A stretch of DNA of 64,000 nt, from contig VJWN01000007.1 of NCBI GenBank assembly GCA_007644065.1, positions 620,001 through 684,000 on the forward strand, in the 5' to 3' direction. The notes beneath the pieces were generated by a model that made no database searches, had not been told where the DNA came from, and worked only from the letters and a program-made list of their open reading frames with translations. Made by a program: the position numbers and the translations under genes. Source of the DNA: Margaritispora aquatica. Taxonomy: Eukaryota; Ascomycota; Leotiomycetes; Helotiales; Discinellaceae. This document shows positions 57,974 to 64,000 of this stretch, in pieces (within the stretch, counting starts at the first letter, position 1; each line of letters starts with the position of its first letter).

Positions 57974-60371
57974 CAAGCTAATGTCTTCCAGGGATAGAGC
58001 TGCACCGCCTGAACGAGAATTTGAATATTGCGAGGAGTTTACAGCTCTGATGTCAGGGTTGTGGGTGATAAAATGGCTGTCAATCATGGCGCTGTAATGA
58101 ATCAAAGAGAGCTACAGTCACAGCAGCAGATTTGAGGGCATAGTAACATGATTCGTCAAGACATCAAACTTGAAGAGAGACGCCGATCTCCTGTCACCAA
58201 GATTTGGCTTTGTAGAAGAGGACTGACTAAATTGGCGACGGCCAAAAGAAATGATTTCAATAATTGGAACGAGGGTTACTATATCGATATACGAAGCAAT
58301 GCGAGAGATGATTTACACGAGTGATAGACGATGAATATAAGTCGGGAAAATAAGGGGCAATAGTTGATTGGAGCATACATAGGCGTTGAGGGAGAAGGGT
58401 GTATGGATGAAGGGAATTTGAGTTAAACAACCCTAAGCAAATTATTTGCTCACAATCTTGATACGACGAGAATAGGTCTCCTACATTGCGATCTAAGAGA
58501 GTTTCTTCTTCACCCAACCTCGATCTGGTCCTAATCTACAAACCGACGAGCGGGAAATTCCCATCTCCGGTCTCCATACTCTGATTTACTTCCCTTGTCA
58601 GTTCATTGACGGAGTATTTGTTAATTCCAAATACCCTTACCATGCACAACACAAGTATCCCTAGTCCTGTGGTTATGCAACATATGTGGCAAAGCAACTG
58701 TAACCCCTTTCACCTAGCCGAGAATCTATGCTGACTAAGCAGCCACTTTGCCCCCTTGACTCAGCACACGGTTTCTTGATAGCCTAGCTGAGATATCCGT
58801 GTACTTTAAGTCATTCCAAATCTAATAGAGCCTGCTTGATACGCCGATTTATTCCAATAAACTGATGCTAGACTTGCACAGATTACGCAAAATCACGAGT
58901 GGAGGCAAACAAGGCATTGTGAGACATGCAGTTCATTCCCATTCTTGTCTCAGACGATGTGACTAACTTGTGGCAGCACCTCAAAGCTTACAGAACCGTC
59001 TTATCAAATCACATTTGCCACTAGAGGCGATGATTACTCATCCTGCCTGCACCATGCTGACGATCTCAAATTCGGGCATACGAGGTACGTGAGGCTGGTC
59101 CAGAAGTTGTAATCTGACCGCCGCGTCGTAAGCTTATTGTCTTGTATATGGCACCATGTGCTTCTTTTTCCTGCACACCCGGACGTCTGGGGTGATGGCA
59201 AGGATTAATGGAGGTTTTATGCTTTCTGCTGATGCGAGAATACGGCGTGAGCGCCTAATTTCACCTCTCAGGATGTGGAGAGGCCATATTTGAAGTTTAT
59301 TGGAAGAAACCTGGTCAGCATCAACTCTGGACATCTCTGAGGCCACTTTTGGAAACTGTTGGTGACAGCTCATCTTGGTACTAATCGCGGCGAAATGATA
59401 TAGCTTTAACAAGCGAATTGAAAGAATCGTGACCATCTTAAAATGAAAACGGTTAGAGGGCTGAGAGCTGAGTTTAGTAGATATTACACAATACAATGTG
59501 ACCGAAAATTGTTCCGAGCATCATTTCAATTAGTTATCATTGGGGCGAATCCCGGGATTTGCTTTGAAACAATCTACTTTAGTGACAAACTATGTTGTTG
59601 TGAGAAGACAACAAGAAAAATCTCTCTATGCGACCTTTCTTATCCTTGAGGATATTGAGAGATCATATCCAGATCAAGGCACTGAGACACTAACCATGTG
59701 TTAGGCTTGATCGAAACAGTAAAGTTACTTAGTGGCTTTTTGGGAATTGGATATATCTACAGGCTAAAGAGTTCAACGACCATGTCATCAAAACATATAT
59801 TCTTTCTGGTTTTAGTAAAATATGAGTTCATATGGCTTGTTGTAGAATTCTATTGTGTTTCAGCATTTCTACAAGCGAAAACTATTCTTCAGAATTTGCT
59901 CAAATTCCTTGGTTCTGACTTTGCCTCGACTTTTGAGTATCATCGCTGAGTATCTAACACGTTTCACAATTTCTGAAGTGCCCAGAGATGACATAAGACT
60001 TGATTATGCTTTCAACAGGAGAGTGCAACAGAAAAAAGCGACATCGTCGTGGCAGCGAAAAGTTCAGATCACCAATACTGCTTGATAGTTTTAAAAACGT
60101 AGGGGAATCGCTTTTAACTTTGTTAGTAGGATGTGGAGAGTCAGCCAAGATCAATCATCGCATAAAGTGCAATTTAGACTTTAACTAACTTGAAGAGAGC
60201 GACGATACATTCTTTTGGTGAAAGTTGATCGTGCTTGCCTAAGAATACAGCATCAATATCCGCCTTCCTGTTGCAGAAATGTAGGAGAGGCTATTTGGTC
60301 TCCAAATCTCCCTTCTGTCTCTTTCATATCTCAATGACAAGAATATCTATGGGAATCACCACTTTACAGCC
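57974..60371. other. long intergenic stretch, about 2.4 kb
   Basis: A 120-codon minus frame (59134-59496) and several + frames (59443-60188) have no recognisable motif and overlap one another. No RNA gene or transposon end could be matched. Nothing is supported. Confidence 0.4.
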
Positions 60372-62556
60372 ATGGGACAAAGCACATCTACAACACAGAA
60401 CAATGCTGGTTCACAGCAGATCCAGAATAGAAAACCAAAAAAACCCGAGAAGAACGGGAACAAAATCCAAAGAAGCCCAGTAAAGAAATCAGCAAAACAA
60501 TTACAACGCAAACCTAAAGACACCGATCCTCTCCTTTCATTCAATGCCTCTTTGCCTATTCTTGCTTCACATACCAAACATGACAGAGCTAGTGTTACCA
60601 AATCAAATGCCTTTGGATCACACATACACTACACTAAAGATTTCATCAGCCAACGTGCACTATCTCTCGAAGCTCATATTGATGGCGATTTTGCGGACCG
60701 AACACAAGAGACTCCGGATATTCGCTACGCACTTGCACCAAGCACCGAAGCAGGCCCCTCTCTAGAGATAGGGAAGGTAACCACCGAGTTCTTGCAAGAT
60801 GCTATCACTTTTTCGATACAGGGAAGACATAGATCTGAGAGAGGCAAGGTTATTGTGAAAGAGCTGCATGAATCAAAGAAGAAAATACCTCAGGCGAAGA
60901 TGCAGCTGATTACTCTGGGCAGCACAATTGTTAGTTAAATTTCTGCATGTGGAATCACGCTGATTGGATTTAGGGAACAGGTCTCTACCTCGCGCTCGGT
61001 GGAGCACTTGCTACTGGCGGGCCTCTTGGAGCACTAATTGGATATGGACTCGTTGCCATCGTTCTTTTCGCTGTACAGAAAGCCTTATGCGAAGTCAGTG
61101 CATTGTACCCTGTCAAGGGGGGCTTTGTTCAACACTCCAAAATGCTCATTGACCCTGCTTTTGAATACGTGCTCGGCTGGAACAAGATGCTGGGGGTCAT
61201 GGTTGCCGTGGCCTGTTATATTACCACCCTTCTTGTCCTATTACAACTCTTCTTTGATAGTGGATGGATGCCATATTTCATCGCAATCATGTTGATCGCC
61301 ACACTCATCTTTGGTACGAGCTCGTCCAAGACATCAGGACATTTCGGCATTATCACAACTTCTGTGACTCCACTGAAGACAGTTTTATTTATGCTCATCA
61401 TTGCAATGGGACTTCTCGCAGATCTCGGTTGGTGGCCTACAATTCAACCATACGGCTTTCGCTATTGGAAACACCCTGGAGTTTTCGGTTCGTTCGAGCA
61501 TACACACATAGACCACCTTCCACAGTGGCTGTGCAAGGTTTTCGGAGTGTGGGCTGTCTTCTATATTGCTATCTACTCTTTTTCTGGAGTTGAAGACCTG
61601 GTGGTTGCTTCAGCAAAAGAAAAAGTGGAAAGTCCCCGACAAAGCATTCCCAAAACTTGCCAAAAAGTGTTTCACCACACAATATTATTCTACCTGCTTA
61701 CAATCTTCGCTGTTGGACTGGTCGTTCCTAGTAACGATCCGTATTTGTACGACTTAGTCGACGAAGTTACCAAAAGTCCACTCATTATTGCTGCCTCGAG
61801 GCTATCGCCATACTTCGTTTGCATCAATTTTCTTCTCATCGCACTTGTAGGGTCGGCTGCCTTCTCTGCTATTCGATTCGTTCTTCGTCTCGCAGACTAC
61901 TTGGTGGAGAAGGACTGCGCATACCCATCATTCGGTCCAACAACGTGTGCTGGCACACCATGTATCGCTATCGTTATTCAGACTTGCGTTGCTGGGTTAT
62001 CTCTTCTTGCGCTCTGGCATGGCCCACTCAAGGTGTTTTATTGGTTGGTTCACTTCATCGCCTCTCAGACGCTTGTCAGCTGGATTTTTATCCTAGTGAA
62101 CCAATTGAGATTGCGACGGGCTTGTAAAGCGCAGGGAATTGACGATGATGAGCTTCCTGCTTACTCAACTTGGTGGACTCGTGGGTTAGCTTCATGATTG
62201 GCTTGGGAAAAATGCTAACACAATTCTAGCAACTTTGTCATATGTTGCTATCGTAGCATGTGTCCTTCTGCTTTGCACGTGCGGTGTGACGAGTTTTCTT
62301 CCTGGCAACAATGATCACCGAATTACCTTCGCTGCTTACATGTAAGTCATCTTTTTGCCATGTTAAAATTTGCTGACGTAGGCGAAGTGATATACCTTTT
62401 GTCTTTGTCCTCTGGTGGAGACGAAAAACTACAGTAGAGTCAGAAATCGTTGACCTGTATGAGATTCCTATTAGCGATCTTCTTGAAGACTTACAAAGGC
62501 ATCCCGAGCCTGTTCTCCTGCGAATATCTATGTCCAAGGTGTTGTGGACTTCGTGA
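60372..62556 (+). CDS. amino-acid permease (AAT/YAT family)
   Basis: A 12-TMS proton symporter of the fungal yeast-amino-acid-transporter family. Exons 60372-60929, 60974-62180, 62230-62341 and 62382-62556 give 683 residues. TMS1 carries the family signature across the first junction (KMQLITLGSTI-GTGLYLALG). The next helix reads EVSALYPVKGGFVQH, and DPAFEYVLGWNKMLG follows as usual. YSFSGVEDLVVASAKE is the TMS6 block. Splicing at 62180 (GTGGGT donor, CTAAC branch) is needed to restore TMS11-12 and the C-tail YEIPISDLLEDLQRHPEP. The N-terminal cytosolic domain, about 180 residues and Lys/Gln/Ser-rich at its start, is much longer than usual (about 40-90). The substrate is not predictable. Confidence 0.85.
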
Positions 62557-62815
62557 TCGTATTTTGCTGTGCAGCAAGCGAGACATGAATGGTGAGGGGC
62601 GAACTGCCTTTGTCATAAAGACAAGATATGTATTAAATCAAGTATTAGTACCAAGAATACAAGTTTTGGTGACATGTCAGTTTTTGAAACGGGTTAGAAA
62701 GCATTGCAACCAACCTTGATTCAAATAAAATAGATGAACCTGACTTTGCTTTCAAGTAAATTTCATTCAATCATTCATTGCTACTATGCCATGCCTATTG
62801 CAGTATTCCACCAAG
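62557..62815. other. short intergenic between convergent genes
   Basis: 259 bp between the permease stop and the stop of the glycosyltransferase gene. It holds both 3' UTRs. Confidence 0.45.
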
Positions 62816-64000
62816 CTATAAATTTGGCCACTCAGGTCCCTGGCAAGCATGTTCCTCAGTCCACTTCCGTATCCTCTCGACGTTCCACCCACTCTTGAAT
62901 ACCACGTCTCCAGCATCATTTGGCGCGTGATACTGGCCCAACCGAAATGATGCTCCGAGCTTGCATGTCGATTCGAAGAACACCCATTGGAAACACGTTG
63001 GGTCTTCGGTGCATACCTTTCCGCACGCATCGAAGGAGGTATGTGCTACGGCTTCGGAGGGCGTGTAATGCGCTGTTTTGTCTTCGGGGTCGGGTGGTGG
63101 GTCGTCTCGCTTAGCGAAGGAACTCTTGGGTGTTGAGGGCTTGGTCGGTGTGTCCTCTGTGATATCACGGGATTGGAGCGCGAGTTTCTTCTTTTGTGCT
63201 GCTATGGCGCGGGAAATGCTGTCGATACCAGGTGATTGTTCGTCTACTTCCTCCTCCTCTTTTTCTTCTTCCTCTTCATCTTCGTTCGATCCTGGATCGA
63301 CTTCTGAGCTTTCAGTTCCGGTATCGGTTTCGTTCGTTTCTTCCTCTTCAGCTACTTCTTCAACTCCGTCTTCCTCCTCGTCTTCTCCGTTTGAGGTCGG
63401 TTCATCGGTTTCTGGTTCCTGTTCCGTGGAGCTGCCAACCAACTCCGAAACTGGTTCCCAACCAGGCTTCTTCTTGTTCTTGTTCTTCCCAAAAATAGCC
63501 GTCAATTCCTTCTGTTTAGTCCTCGTCGCGTTGGCCTTCAACTCCTTGAATCTCGCGCGCGTACTCTCCTCCACCTTCTTCGCCTCGTCCTCTGCTTTCT
63601 TCCGCTCCTCGTCCTGCTTCCTCTTGATCTCATCCGCTTGCTTCTTGAGCTCTATCTCTTTCTGCTGCTTCTCTTTCTCTTCGGCGGCTTTCGCGCGCTG
63701 CTTGTCGGCGACCTTTTTGCGGGCGACAGCGCCTTCGTCTTGGATCTTTTGGGAGTATTCCCGTCCATGGGAGAGGTTGTCCCAGTTGTCGCGGGAGGAG
63801 GTTAGGTGCGGCTCCACGAATTGAGTATACAGATCTGAGAAGATCGTTGCCTGTGTTCATGGACTTAGTTCTATGAAGCAGAGGAGTGAAGATTCAGGTG
63901 CTAGCATTTAGGCGAGGAAGAGAACCTACATTCGTAATTCCCATCATCTCTCTCCTACGCTCAAATCTCCACATTGAACTAACTTCATACGGTAGTATGT
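62816..64000 (-). CDS. GT31 fringe-like glycosyltransferase, C-terminal part (cut by window edge)
   Basis: Two exons are visible: 63930-64000 (continuing beyond the window) and 62816-63850, phase 0. The edge exon encodes YEVSSMWRFERRREMM, the segment that follows the catalytic domain of fungal fringe-like (GT31) glycosyltransferases. Exon 2 starts IFSDLYTQFVEPHL and RDNWDNLSHGREYS, and ends in the family's PAN/apple-like Cys-rich module (CGKVCTEDPTCFQWVFF, CKLGASFRLGQ, WNVERIRKWTEEHAC). Between them lies an exceptional insert of about 225 residues: Lys/Glu/Gln-rich coiled coil (about 63740-63500) followed by an acidic Glu/Asp/Ser run (about 63440-63230). Expected to be a Golgi type II membrane enzyme. 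The catalytic DxD region is outside the window. The long + frame opposite (63078-63824) is its shadow. Confidence 0.82.

Noticed and set aside
59134..60188. several overlapping frames of 60-120 codons
   Set aside because: They overlap on both strands and none has a recognisable motif.
63078..63824. 248-codon Ser-rich plus-strand frame
   Set aside because: Exact antisense of the Glu/Lys-rich part of the GT31 gene; GAA/GAG codons read backwards give Ser/Phe runs.
1..64000. CRISPR arrays, rRNA and prokaryotic operons
   Set aside because: No regularly spaced repeats, no rRNA-like blocks, and the spliced gene structure is eukaryotic.

Overview
The window looks like nuclear DNA of a filamentous ascomycete (Pezizomycotina). 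Most genes are split by short introns of 45-115 nt with GTRNGT donors and CTAAC-like branch sites. The gene families are typical of this group: Zn2Cys6 regulators, DHA1 transporters, HeLo, 2EXR and fringe-like GT31 proteins. A leotiomycete is my guess from the style of the proteins, not something I can show. No rRNA, tRNA, CRISPR array or bacterial-type operon was seen.

Layout. 0.8-5.1 kb: a cytochrome P450 and an APC-type permease on the + strand. 6.3-11.4 kb: a decayed region with a broken phosphotransferase gene, an unusual gene fusing a HeLo domain to a Ras-like GTPase, and a relic of an unknown gene. 12.4-14.4 kb: a Gfo/Idh/MocA oxidoreductase and a small conserved-looking protein. 14.8-25.7 kb: five BTB/POZ paralogues (two broken, three intact) interspersed with a DHA1 MFS transporter and an F-box-like gene. 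26-33.4 kb: AT-rich repeats, a 2EXR-like relic, a membrane-protein gene cut by one in-frame TGA, and an NTF2-like gene. 33.8-38.7 kb: a 28-bp perfect palindrome, an F-box gene, a hAT-type MITE with TIRs and 8-bp target duplication, and an ATG22-like transporter pseudogene. 39.1-47.7 kb: a conserved-looking block with an SDR, tubulin cofactor D, a membrane protein and a small unknown protein. 48.4-58 kb: two zinc-cluster regulators, an ABM-like protein, a dual-specificity phosphatase and an HSL-type hydrolase. 60.4-64 kb: an amino-acid permease and the C-terminal part of a GT31 fringe-like glycosyltransferase running off the right edge.

How the genes relate. No classical biosynthetic cluster backbone (PKS, NRPS, terpene synthase) is present. 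The left and central parts look like birth-and-death territory: BTB and F-box genes (families that usually act as ubiquitin-ligase adaptors), a HeLo protein (a family known from fungal allorecognition and cell death), MITEs, AT-rich relics, and pseudogenes in which Trp codons have repeatedly become stops, as G-to-A changes of the RIP type would produce. The most interesting single item is the HeLo-Ras fusion at 7.6-9.3 kb, whose GTPase half has lost the NKxD motif and the CAAX box. Next come the BTB family's conserved C-terminal Cys/His signature and the hAT MITE.
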